Assembly: GCA_965226475.1 (NCBI GenBank)
Contig: CBDDDJ010000005.1
Span: forward strand, 744,001 to 808,000
Source: JASLMY01 sp965226475
GTDB lineage: Bacteria > Pseudomonadota > Alphaproteobacteria > GCA-2731375
Reading direction: 5' to 3'
DNA length: 64,000 nt
A program made the translations under genes and the position numbers. This document shows positions 43,320-51,141 of the stretch, piece after piece. Every line of letters starts with the position of its first letter. The stretch's first letter is position 1. The notes beneath the pieces are model-generated. The model made no database searches and was not told the origin of the DNA. It saw only the letters and a list, made by a program, of their open reading frames with translations.

Positions 43320-44513
43320 TTGACTGCGATCGACCACATCCAGCTCGACGCGCTCGGCGGCGCCAGCGGCGACATGTTCCTCGCCGCGCTGCTGGACATG
43401 CGGCCCGATCTCGCCGAAGGCTGCTTCGAGGCCATGCGCGCCGCCGGCCTGCCCCGGGATTGGGCCGTCGCCCTCACGCCCCATGGCGACGGCACGCTGA
43501 CCGGGTCGCGCGTCGCCATCACCCCGCCGGCGGACGGCAAGTCGCGCCCGAGCGGCCACTTCGCCGAGATCCGCGCCCGGCTGCGGGCGGCCGACCTGGC
43601 GCCCGAGGTCCGGGCGCGGGCGATCGCCATCTTTACCCTGCTGGCCGAGGCGGAGGCCGAGGTGCACGGCGTCGAGATCGACCGGGTGCACTTCCACGAG
43701 ATCGCCGATTGGGATTCGGTCGCCGACATCACGGGCGCCGCCTGGCTGATCGAGGCGCTCGGCGCCGGGAGCTGGTCGCTCTCCCCGCTTCCGCTCGGCG
43801 GCGGCCGGGTGCGGACGGCGCATGGTCCCCTGCTCGTCCCGGCACCGGCGACGGCCAAGCTGCTGCGTGGCCTCGAGGTCATCGACGACGGTATCGGCGG
43901 GGAACGGGTGACGCCGACGGGCGCGGCGATCCTGCGCCATCTGGCGCCCGCGCCGCGCCCGCGAGACGCCACGACCTTGCTGGCGGAGGGCACCGGCTTC
44001 GGTACCCGGACGCTGCCCGGCCTCTCCAACGTGTTGCGGGCCGTCGCCTTCGGCGCGGGCGAGGCGCTGGACGGGGACGATACCGTCGCCGTCATCTGCT
44101 TCGAGGTCGACGACCAGACGGCGGAGGATCTCGCGGTCGGACTCGACCGCCTGCGCGCGCTGCCGGGCGTGCTGGACGTGCGCCAGACGGCGACGCTGGC
44201 CAAGAAGGGACGGCTCGCCACCTCGGTCCAAATCCTGGCCGCGCCCGCGGCCCGCGAAAGCGTGACCGAGACCTGTTTCCTCGAAACGACGACCATCGGC
44301 CTCCGCTGGCGGCTGGAAAACCGCGTGATCCTGCCGCGACGAATCCACGACGCCGAGGGGCCCATCCCGGTTAAGATCGTCGAACGCGGTGCCGCCGGCC
44401 GAAGCGCCAAGGCGGATATCGACGCGGTCGCGGGCCGCGACGATGGGCACGGCGAACGCACCCACGCCCGGCGCGGGGCGGAGCGAGCGGCGCTGGAGGA
44501 CGAGGATGACTGA
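43320..44513 (+). CDS. larC: Nickel insertion protein LarC (nickel-pincer nucleotide synthesis)
   Basis: LarC inserts nickel into the pincer nucleotide using CTP. The 397-residue protein starts IQLDALGGASGDMFLAALLD, has HGVEIDRVHFHEIADWDSVA and GGGRVRTAHGPLLVPAPATA, GGERVTPTGAAIL and GTGFGTRTLPGLSNVLRA, all LarC blocks. It is one continuous frame, unlike the Lactobacillus gene, which needs frameshifting. The start is TTG at 43320. It overlaps larE by eight bases. Confidence 0.92.
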   Translation: MTAIDHIQLDALGGASGDMFLAALLDMRPDLAEGCFEAMRAAGLPRDWAVALTPHGDGTLTGSRVAITPPADGKSRPSGHFAEIRARLRAADLAPEVRARAIAIFTLLAEAEAEVHGVEIDRVHFHEIADWDSVADITGAAWLIEALGAGSWSLSPLPLGGGRVRTAHGPLLVPAPATAKLLRGLEVIDDGIGGERVTPTGAAILRHLAPAPRPRDATTLLAEGTGFGTRTLPGLSNVLRAVAFGAGEALDGDDTVAVICFEVDDQTAEDLAVGLDRLRALPGVLDVRQTATLAKKGRLATSVQILAAPAARESVTETCFLETTTIGLRWRLENRVILPRRIHDAEGPIPVKIVERGAAGRSAKADIDAVAGRDDGHGERTHARRGAERAALEDEDD

Positions 44514-45309
44514 GATAACGGCGCTCGATCGATTGGAAGCGGTGCTTGGCGGGACGGCGCCGATGGCCCTCGCCGTCAGCGGCGGGGTCGACAGCCTGAC
44601 GCTCGCCCATGTCGCCCACCGGGCGGCGGCCGGCCGCGCCACGGTCTATCACGCCACTTCTCCCGCCGTGCCACCCGAGGCGACGTCGCGCGTCCGCCGC
44701 CACGCAACTCACTTCGGCTGGCGGCTCCAGGTGATCGACGCGGGCGAATTTCACGATCCCGACTATCTCGCCAATCCGGTGAACCGCTGCTTCTTCTGCA
44801 AGACCAATCTCTACGGCACGATTCGCGCCCGGACCGGCGACACGATCGCGTCGGGCACCAACACCGACGACCTCGGGGATTATCGCCCGGGCCTGATCGC
44901 CGCCAAAGAGCAAGCCGTACGCCACCCCTTCGTGGAGGCCGGCATCGACAAGGCCACGGTCCGCGCCATCGCGCGGCGGCTGGGCCTGGACGATATCGCC
45001 GAGCTGCCGGCCGCGCCCTGCCTCTCCAGCAGATTGGAGACCGGGACGCGGGTCACCGCCGGGCGGCTGGCGACGGTGCACGGCGTCGAAAGGCTGCTGG
45101 AGGAATCGCTGCAGCCGGCGACCGCGCGCTGCCGCATCCTCCGCGACGGGATCCGGATCGAACTCGACTCGGCGAGCCTGGAGCGCGCCACCGGCCCGGC
45201 GGGCGTGGCGCTTCGCCAACGGATCGAGGCGCTGGCCGGCACGGTGCCGAGCTACGAGGCCTACCGGCGCGGCAGCGCCTTCATCGGGGCCGACAAAGAT
45301 GGCCGGTGA
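44506..45309 (+). CDS. larE: ATP-dependent sulfur-transfer enzyme LarE
   Basis: LarE adds sulfur to the pincer nucleotide precursor. Of its 267 residues the PP-loop is LAVSGGVDSLTLAH near 22-35. Three conserved cysteines are visible: NRCFFCKTNLYG and AAPCLSSRLETG. This spacing fits the iron-sulfur-cluster type described for some LarE proteins, rather than the single sacrificial cysteine type; that is an inference. The start overlaps larC and its stop overlaps larB. Confidence 0.92.
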   Translation: MTEITALDRLEAVLGGTAPMALAVSGGVDSLTLAHVAHRAAAGRATVYHATSPAVPPEATSRVRRHATHFGWRLQVIDAGEFHDPDYLANPVNRCFFCKTNLYGTIRARTGDTIASGTNTDDLGDYRPGLIAAKEQAVRHPFVEAGIDKATVRAIARRLGLDDIAELPAAPCLSSRLETGTRVTAGRLATVHGVERLLEESLQPATARCRILRDGIRIELDSASLERATGPAGVALRQRIEALAGTVPSYEAYRRGSAFIGADKDGR

Positions 45310-45973
45310 CGGCACCGAGGCGGGCCTGACCTTCGACTTCGCCCGTGGGCGCCGGATCGGCATCGCCGAGGCCGTGCTGGCCGAGGGCAAGTCGCCGGCC
45401 CAGATCAGCGCTCTGATCGATGCCTCGCGGGCGCGCGGCGGCGCGCTGCTGGTGACCCGGATCGATGCGGAAACCTTCGAATCCCTGGGTCCGGCCGCCG
45501 CCGGCCTCGACTTCGATCCCCTCTCCCGGACCGCCATCCTCGGCCCCTGGTCTGCGCCCGAGGGGCCGCCGGCGCTGGCCGTGGTGACCGCCGGCACCTC
45601 CGACCTCGCCATCGCGGGCGAGGCGGCGCGCACGCTGGCCTTCCACGGCGTCGCCAGTACCACCATCTCCGACATCGGCGTCGCCGGCCTCTGGCGGCTG
45701 GAGGCACGGCTCGACGAACTCCGCCGCTATCCGGTGCTGATCGTCGCCGCAGGCATGGACGGCGCCCTCTTCAGCGTGCTGGGCGGCCTCGTGCCTGGCG
45801 TGGTGATCGCGGTGCCGACGTCCACCGGCTACGGCGCCGCGCGCGGCGGCGAAACCGCGCTCGCCTCGGCGCTCGCCAGCTGCGCGCCCGGCGTCGTGGT
45901 GGTCAACATCGACTCCGGCTACGGCGCGGCGGCGGCGGCCATCCGGGTATTGAATGCCCGGGCGGGCGGCTGA
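45299..45973 (+). CDS. larB: Pyridinium-3,5-biscarboxylic acid mononucleotide synthase LarB
   Basis: LarB carboxylates and hydrolyses nicotinic acid adenine dinucleotide, the first step of the nickel-pincer cofactor. The 224-residue protein has GRRIGIAEAVLAEGKSP, a PurE-like C-terminal half with VVTAGTSDLAIAGEAARTL, VLIVAAGMDGALFSVLGGLV and AVPTSTGYGAARGGETAL. It completes a coupled larCEB operon. No larA is present. Confidence 0.92.
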   Translation: MAGDGTEAGLTFDFARGRRIGIAEAVLAEGKSPAQISALIDASRARGGALLVTRIDAETFESLGPAAAGLDFDPLSRTAILGPWSAPEGPPALAVVTAGTSDLAIAGEAARTLAFHGVASTTISDIGVAGLWRLEARLDELRRYPVLIVAAGMDGALFSVLGGLVPGVVIAVPTSTGYGAARGGETALASALASCAPGVVVVNIDSGYGAAAAAIRVLNARAGG

Positions 45974-45975
45974 AC

Positions 45976-46320
45976 TCAACGCGCGGCGACGACGACGATC
46001 TCCACCAGGTCGTTCGGCGCCAGGTCGACGCCGATGCAGGCCCGCTGCGGCCAGTTGTCGGGGCCGATCCACTCGCACCAGACCTCGTCCATCTCGCCCT
46101 TTCGGCTGATGTCGGCGACGTAGACGGTGGCCTGCAGCAGCTTGGTCTTGTCGCTGCCGGCCTCGATCAGGCTCTCCTCGATATGCGCCAGCGCCGCCGT
46201 CGTCTGAGCCTTGAGGTCGGGGCCGGCGTGATTCGCCGTCGCCACCGCGAAAACCAGGCCACCGTGCGCGACGCAGCGGTTGCGGCCCCGGGCATGACCG
46301 GCAATGCGTAGAATTTCCAT
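45976..46320 (-). CDS. RidA family protein (YjgF/YER057c/UK114)
   Basis: Small trimeric protein of 114 residues in the imine/enamine deaminase family. It has GGLVFAVATANHAGPDLKAQ, a typical TTAALAHIEESLIEAGSDKT, KLLQATVYVADIS and the end VDLAPNDLVEIVVVAA. The usual substrate-binding Arg lies in the PQRACIGVD region. It is convergent with larB (its stop lies two bases from the larB stop) and divergent from the TRAP genes. Confidence 0.9.
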   Translation of the reverse strand: MEILRIAGHARGRNRCVAHGGLVFAVATANHAGPDLKAQTTAALAHIEESLIEAGSDKTKLLQATVYVADISRKGEMDEVWCEWIGPDNWPQRACIGVDLAPNDLVEIVVVAAR

Positions 46321-46384
46321 GACTTCGCTCCCCTCTTGGCTGATGATCCCCACCTCTTGTGCCAGTCGACATAATGTCGACTCG

Positions 46385-46466
46385 CCTGGCCGGCCCGCAC
46401 CCCCCGCCCAACCAACCCAAGGGTACACTCCACGGGTGGTTGGGCCGGGGGTGCGGGCCGGCCAGG
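46385..46466. repeat. Dispersed palindromic repeat, copy 2
   Basis: Near-perfect 33-base arms (46385-46418 and 46434-46466) around GGGTACACTCCAC. The loop and right arm are shared with the copy at 4271-4332, but the outer arms differ, with compensating changes on both sides. Here it lies between divergent genes, upstream of the TRAP permease. Confidence 0.85.
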
Positions 46467-46526
46467 ACTTCCGTCGATTGGTAATACCCGCCGAGACCCT
46501 CGCGACCAAGGACTTAGAACAGAGTT

Positions 46527-47042
46527 ATGGCACTGGTGCGCCTGATGGATCGCCTGACGGGCGCCGTCGGCCTCGGCGGCGCCTGTCTCGTGCTGCCTCT
46601 CTTCGCCGTCATGGTCTGGGAGGTGCTGGCCCGTTTCTTCTTCAACCTGCCGACCTTCTGGGCCTATGAGCTCGCCTACATGATGACCGGGTCGCACTTC
46701 GCCCTGGGCGTCGCCTATGTGCTTCGCGAGGATGCCCACATCCGCATCGATTTTCTCTATGCCCGCTTCCCTCGGCGGGTGAAGAGGGCGGTCGACCTGG
46801 TGGCGATGGCGGGCCTCGTGCTGCCGGTGATCTGGTGGCTCACCTGGCGGCTGCTGGATACCGCCTGGACTGCGTTCTCAATCGGCGAGGTCTCGGGCGA
46901 GAGCGGCTGGAACCCGGTGATCTGGCCGCTCCGCGCCGTGGTCGCTTTCGGCTTCGTGGTCTTCAGCCTGCAGATTCTGGCCGAGATCGCGAAGGCCGCC
47001 CGCGTCGTCCTCGGCCGCAATTGCGAGGCGAGGGAGGCATGA
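46527..47042 (+). CDS. dctQ: TRAP transporter small permease (DctQ-like)
   Basis: Four-helix inner-membrane subunit of a tripartite ATP-independent transporter, 171 residues. Typical stretches are LFAVMVWEVLARFFFNLPTF, the WAYELAYMMTGSHFALGVAY region, REDAHIRIDFLYARFPRRV and a last helix near 140-160. The stop overlaps dctM (ATGA). The periplasmic binding protein DctP is missing from the window. Substrate unknown, probably an organic acid. Confidence 0.88.
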   Translation: MALVRLMDRLTGAVGLGGACLVLPLFAVMVWEVLARFFFNLPTFWAYELAYMMTGSHFALGVAYVLREDAHIRIDFLYARFPRRVKRAVDLVAMAGLVLPVIWWLTWRLLDTAWTAFSIGEVSGESGWNPVIWPLRAVVAFGFVVFSLQILAEIAKAARVVLGRNCEAREA

Positions 47043-48361
47043 GCGGCGGGTTGGCGCTTTGGATGTTCCCGGCGATGTTCGTCGTGATCTTCATGGGCGT
47101 ACCGGTCGCCTTCGGCTTGATGGGCGTCGCCTTCGTCTTCGGCATCTTCGTGCTGGGCGAACCGGCGGTCTACATGTATGCCCACAAGGTGCAGGACATC
47201 TCGTCCTCCCACATCCTGGCCGCCGCCCCTCTTTTCATCTTCATGGGCGCGATGCTGGAACGCTCGGGCATCGCCAACAAGCTGTTCGAGGCGATCCACC
47301 TCTGGACCCGCAGGCTGCCGGGCGGGCTCGCCATCGGCACGATCCTGATGTGCGTCGTCTTCGCCGCCTCCAGCGGCGTCGTCGGCGCGACGGAGACGGT
47401 AGTCGGCATGCTGGCGATCCCGGTGATGATGCGCCACGGCTACGACCGGGGGCTGATCGCCGGCACGATCTGCGCTGGCGGCTCGCTCGGCTCGATCATC
47501 CCGCCCTCGGTGCTGGTAGTGATCCTGGCGACCGTCGCCGACCTCGGCATCGGCGAACTCTTTACGGCGATGCTGCTCCCCGGTCTGATCCTGGCCGGGC
47601 TCTACATCGTCTACATCCTCTTCCGTTGCACGCTGCAACCCTCGGCCGGGCCGCGCCTGCCGCCGACGGCGGACGACCCGCCCTTCCTCGAAAAGCTCCG
47701 GATCACGCTCATCGCCTTCCTGCCGCCGCTGGCGCTGATCGCCGGCGTCCTCGGCTCCATCATCCTCGGCATCGCCGTGCCGACGGAGGCCGCGGCCGTG
47801 GGCGCCGCCGGAAGCCTGATCCTGACCGTCATCTACGGCAACTATAGCCACCGGGTGCTGAAAGAGGCGATGGTGAAAACCATCACCATCACGGCGATGA
47901 TCCTGACCATCATCGTCGGCGGCACCATGTTCGGCGGCGTCTTCGTCGCCGCGGGCGGCCTGGTGCAGCTGGAGACGCTGATGGGCGGCCTCGGCCTCGG
48001 TGCCTGGGGCACGCTCTGGACGATCCTCGTCATCGTCTTCGTCGCCGGCTTCATCCTCGATCTCATCACCATCATGTTGATCATCGTGCCCTTCGCGATT
48101 CCGCTGATGGTCGGCTTCGGCTTCGACAAGATCTGGTTCGCGATCGCGCTGCTGATCATGATGCAGACCAGCCTGCTGACCCCGCCGATGGCCGGCGCCA
48201 TCTTCTATCTCCGCTCGATCGCCCCGCCGGAGATCAGGCTCGTCGACATGTACACCGGGGTTATCCCCTTCATCGTGCTGCACTTCGCCGTCCTCGGCCT
48301 GATCATCTGGTTCCCGGATCTGGCGCTGTGGCTGCCCCGCGTCCTGCTCGGCTTCGATTGA
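47039..48361 (+). CDS. dctM: TRAP transporter large permease (DctM-like)
   Basis: Large membrane subunit of 440 residues with about 12 helices. Family motifs include PLFIFMGAMLERSGIANKLF, SSGVVGATETVVGMLAIPVM, GTICAGGSLGSIIPPSVLVV and AVPTEAAAVGAAGSL, ending LLTPPMAGAIFYLRSIAP. It is translationally coupled to dctQ. With no dctP nearby, the binding protein must be encoded elsewhere. Confidence 0.93.
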   Translation: MSGGLALWMFPAMFVVIFMGVPVAFGLMGVAFVFGIFVLGEPAVYMYAHKVQDISSSHILAAAPLFIFMGAMLERSGIANKLFEAIHLWTRRLPGGLAIGTILMCVVFAASSGVVGATETVVGMLAIPVMMRHGYDRGLIAGTICAGGSLGSIIPPSVLVVILATVADLGIGELFTAMLLPGLILAGLYIVYILFRCTLQPSAGPRLPPTADDPPFLEKLRITLIAFLPPLALIAGVLGSIILGIAVPTEAAAVGAAGSLILTVIYGNYSHRVLKEAMVKTITITAMILTIIVGGTMFGGVFVAAGGLVQLETLMGGLGLGAWGTLWTILVIVFVAGFILDLITIMLIIVPFAIPLMVGFGFDKIWFAIALLIMMQTSLLTPPMAGAIFYLRSIAPPEIRLVDMYTGVIPFIVLHFAVLGLIIWFPDLALWLPRVLLGFD

Positions 48362-48475
48362 CCCGGCGGCGTGGCCGCTGGGCGCCGTCGGGGGAGCGGG
48401 CAGGCCAGGCGGTGCGGTGAACGCCGAAAATGATTTAGACTGCGCCCGCATATCAACCTGGGAGGAGGCGCGGCG

Positions 48476-48790
48476 ATGATCGTCGAGGAACGGATTTACG
48501 AGATCGAAGTCGGCATGCTGCCGAAGATGCTGTCGCTCTACGAGGCCGAGGGCATGGAGGTCCAGAAGGAGATCCTGGGCAACATGGTCGGCTACTTCAC
48601 CACCGATATCGGCGATCTCAACCTGCTGATCCACATGTGGGGCTACAAGGATCTGAACGACCGGGCCCGGCGGCGCACCAAGTTGTTCAAGAACAAACAG
48701 TGGCTCGGCTACGTGGCCCAGGTACGGCCCTGGATCAAGAGCCAGAAGAGCCGGATCCTGATCCCGGCGCCCTTCTCGCCGATCAAGTAG
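48476..48790 (+). CDS. NIPSNAP family protein
   Basis: Ferredoxin-like alpha-beta barrel protein of 104 residues. It has EERIYEIEVGMLPKMLSLYE, GNMVGYFTTDIGDLNLLIHM and WGYKDLNDRARRRTKLF, as in NIPSNAP proteins, whose role is often unknown. GGGAGGAG lies eight bases before the ATG. It sits between the TRAP permease and a flavodoxin-like gene in the same direction. Confidence 0.85.
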   Translation: MIVEERIYEIEVGMLPKMLSLYEAEGMEVQKEILGNMVGYFTTDIGDLNLLIHMWGYKDLNDRARRRTKLFKNKQWLGYVAQVRPWIKSQKSRILIPAPFSPIK

Positions 48791-48812
48791 GCCGGCCGGA
48801 TCGAGGCGAGCG

Positions 48813-49280
48813 GTGAGCGCGCGCCGCCTGCTGATCGTCGCGCACGGACCGTCGGCGAACACCGTCCGCCTGCGCGACGCGGCGGCGCGTGGCGCGCGCC
48901 ACCCGGATATCTCCGGCGTCGACGTGGCCGTCAAGACACCGTTCGAGGCGGGACCCGAGGATGTGCTGGCGGCCGACGCCATCATCCTCGGGACCACCGA
49001 GAATCTGGGTTACATGAGCGGCGCGCTGAAGGATTTCTTCGACCGAACCTATTATTCCGTCCTGGAGGAAAAGCAGGGCCTGCCCTACGCCCTCTATATC
49101 CGCGCCGGCCACGACGGTACCGGCACCAGGCGCGGCGTCGAGACCATCATCACCGGGCTCAGATGGCGCGCGGTGAACGAGCCGGTCCTCTGTCGGGGCG
49201 AATGGCGGGAATTCTTCGTCGAACAGGTCGAGGAAGTCGGCACCCTGATGGCCGCCGGCCTGGACGCCGGAATTTTTTGA
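48813..49280 (+). CDS. Flavodoxin-like NAD(P)H oxidoreductase
   Basis: Flavodoxin-fold protein of 155 residues. The FMN phosphate region is LLIVAHGPSANTVRLRDAA, followed by AADAIILGTTENLGYMSGAL and KDFFDRTYY, and LYIRAGHDGTGTRRGVETI. Start is GTG at 48813, 22 bases after the NIPSNAP stop. Substrate unknown; relatives are quinone or azo reductases. An IS5-type element begins ten bases after the stop, without disrupting the gene. Confidence 0.82.
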   Translation: MSARRLLIVAHGPSANTVRLRDAAARGARHPDISGVDVAVKTPFEAGPEDVLAADAIILGTTENLGYMSGALKDFFDRTYYSVLEEKQGLPYALYIRAGHDGTGTRRGVETIITGLRWRAVNEPVLCRGEWREFFVEQVEEVGTLMAAGLDAGIF

Positions 49281-49290
49281 CGCCGGCTAG

Positions 49291-50133
49291 GGTCTGTGGA
49301 CATTCATTTGATTGTGGGGGATTCCCACGACGGAGAAATTCTGATTCAAGGTCCCAAAAGGGAGATGGGCCATGGATCGAAGTATCTTGAGCGACGAGCA
49401 ATTCGAGAGGGTTGCGCCGCATCTGCCGGGGAAGGTCGGTGACCCTGGTCGGACGGCGAACAATCGGTTGTTTCTGGAAGCGGTGTTCTGGATTGCGCGC
49501 ACCGGCGCGCCATGGCGCGACCTGGGGCCGAGGTTCGGGCTCTGGAACTCGGTCTACCGACGCTTCCGACGATGGGCGGAGAAAGGCGTATTCGAGAGTC
49601 TATTCAAGCTGTTGTCCCCCGACCCGGACTTCGAATACGCCATCATCGACGGCACCATCGTCCGGGTCCACCAGCATGGCACCGGCGCAAGGGGGGGACT
49701 CAAAATCAGGCCATCGGCCGATCGCGAGGCGGGCTGACGACGAAAATCGTCGCGCTCGTCGATGCGCTCGGCAACCTGACGCGCTTCCTGCTGCTTCCCG
49801 GCCAACGCCACGACAGCATCGGCGTTGCTCCGTTGATCGAGGGTATCGACTTCGAGGCCCTGCTGGCCGACAAGGCCTTCGACATCGACTGGATCCGCGC
49901 CGAACTGGACAGCCGAGGCGCCATGGCCGTCATTCCACCCAAGGCCGATCGGGTGCGCTCTATCCCGTGCGACTTCGCGATGTACAAATGGCGCCACCTC
50001 GTCGAGAATTTCTTCTGCGATCTCAAGCAGTTCCGGCGCATCGCCACGAGATACGAAAAAACCGACACGAGCTTTGCCGCGATGATACACCTCGCCGGCT
50101 GTCGCCTCGCACTAAAATGAATGTCCACAGGCC
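49291..50133 (+). mobile_element. IS5-family (IS427-group) insertion sequence
   Basis: 843 bases. Terminal repeats are GGTCTGTGGACATTCATTT on the left and the inverse of GGCCTGTGGACATTCATTT on the right (18 of 19 match). A CTAG target duplication flanks both ends (49287-49290 and 50134-50137). The transposase is split over two frames joined at a run of seven Gs. Confidence 0.92.
49372..50120 (+). CDS. IS5/IS427 transposase, two frames joined by -1 frameshift
   Basis: The first frame (49372-49737) gives MDRSILSDEQFERVAPHLPG, then GAPWRDLGPRFGLWNSVYRR and the first catalytic Asp in AIIDGTIVRVHQHG. The second frame continues from the G7 run at 49691-49697 with GGTQNQAIGRSRGGLTTKI, LLADKAFDIDW and YKWRHLVENFFCDLKQFRR, carrying the second Asp and the Glu, and ends at 50120 inside the right terminal repeat. 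A -1 slip on the G7 run fuses them to about 250 residues. Such frameshifting is normal in the IS427 group, so the element may be active. Confidence 0.88.
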
Positions 50134-50367
50134 CTAGGGCAAGACCCCAAGGTGGGCGAGGAATTCGTCCCGACGAAGTAGGGCTCCGGCGTCCGAATAT
50201 CTCCGAGGATCGATTTCGGCCGCTGGCGAGCCGCGACTTCCCGGGAACGCTTGCGGTTCGTCCCACGCGCCGAGGACGGCCGAAAAAGACCGGTCGATCA
50301 CGAATAGGCCCATCGATACCGTGACCATTCCGATGGCGGATTGCAGCAGGCCGCGCGCCCGTGCCAT
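50134..50367 (-). CDS. Hypothetical small protein (doubtful)
   Basis: A 77-residue frame, ARGLLQSAIGMVTVSMGLFV followed by IDRSFSAVLGAW and a polar tail. It may be the C-terminal remnant of a longer gene, since the frame continues upstream through AFTAQAMARA. No family is recognised. It is bounded by the IS5 element on one side and the deleted hipA on the other, so it may be non-functional. Confidence 0.25.
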   Translation of the reverse strand: MARARGLLQSAIGMVTVSMGLFVIDRSFSAVLGAWDEPQAFPGSRGSPAAEIDPRRYSDAGALLRRDEFLAHLGVLP

Positions 50368-50424
50368 CGCTTGCGCGGTGAAGGCCAGCGGAAACGCGTC
50401 CCACCGACCCCGAGGCCCGGATAT

Positions 50425-50980
50425 TCAGAGCAAATCACCCCGGTCAAAACGGGTCAACCGGGCCGGCGCCGCCTCGAAAGCGAAGGGATTGAGCAACTGT
50501 CGTCGCCAGAGCGCGGCCGCCTCCGCGGACGTCAATTCGGCTTCGTCGACGACGCTCCCCCACGCCGCGCGGATCGTCTCGATTTGACGCTCGATCAGTT
50601 CGGATGCAGCTGCCTCGGACAAGCCGAACCGGCGGGCGGCGGCAAGGCAGTTGGCAATCGTGCGCAATCTGTTTTCACCGTTGATCAGCATCGCTTGGCT
50701 GGCTTCTCCGCCGGTTCGCGACCGCGGGCAGATGTCGTAGGCGGGCGCCGCCGATCGAACTTCCGTGATGGACGGCGAGTTCCAATTCCGGTGAAAGCGG
50801 CGTTCCAGCCTCCACCCGGTCGGCCACATCCAGAAGGTCCTCGAACGGCGACACGCCACCGCCGCGAGACAGGTATTCGGCGGGCGAGCGCTGGAAGTCG
50901 ATCGCGCCGACCCGGTCAGAGCCGGACTGCAACAGGTAATCCAGCTCGTCGAGTTCGCCGTCCCCGTATCGATTGGAGAT
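50425..50980 (-). pseudogene. hipA: HipA-like kinase toxin, internally deleted
   Basis: Remnant of a HipA serine/threonine kinase. The first piece reads SNRYGDGELDELDYLLQ, SDRVGAIDFQRSPAEYLSRG and HHGSSIGGAR, which is the HipA N-terminal region ending at the ATP loop. It then passes, one frame over, to APAYDICPRSRTGGEASQAM and the C-terminal helices (LNPFAFE). The catalytic core between, roughly 150-200 residues, is gone; the join is at the GGCGGCGCCCGCC near 50740. The 5' end is also missing. No hipB was recognised; the remaining 160 bases up to 51141 show nothing clear. Confidence 0.75.
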
Positions 50981-51141
50981 TCAGCGAGACGGCGCGCGGC
51001 GCCGCCGCGCGCGAAGCCGCGGCTACTGTTCTCGGAAAACGCCGCCTGGAACAGGGGCCCAGACGAGACTCCGTAAATCCTGACGACCGTGCGTTTCCCA
51101 GTCTATGATCCGGCCCGCCAGCGACGACGGGAGGCAACGAC

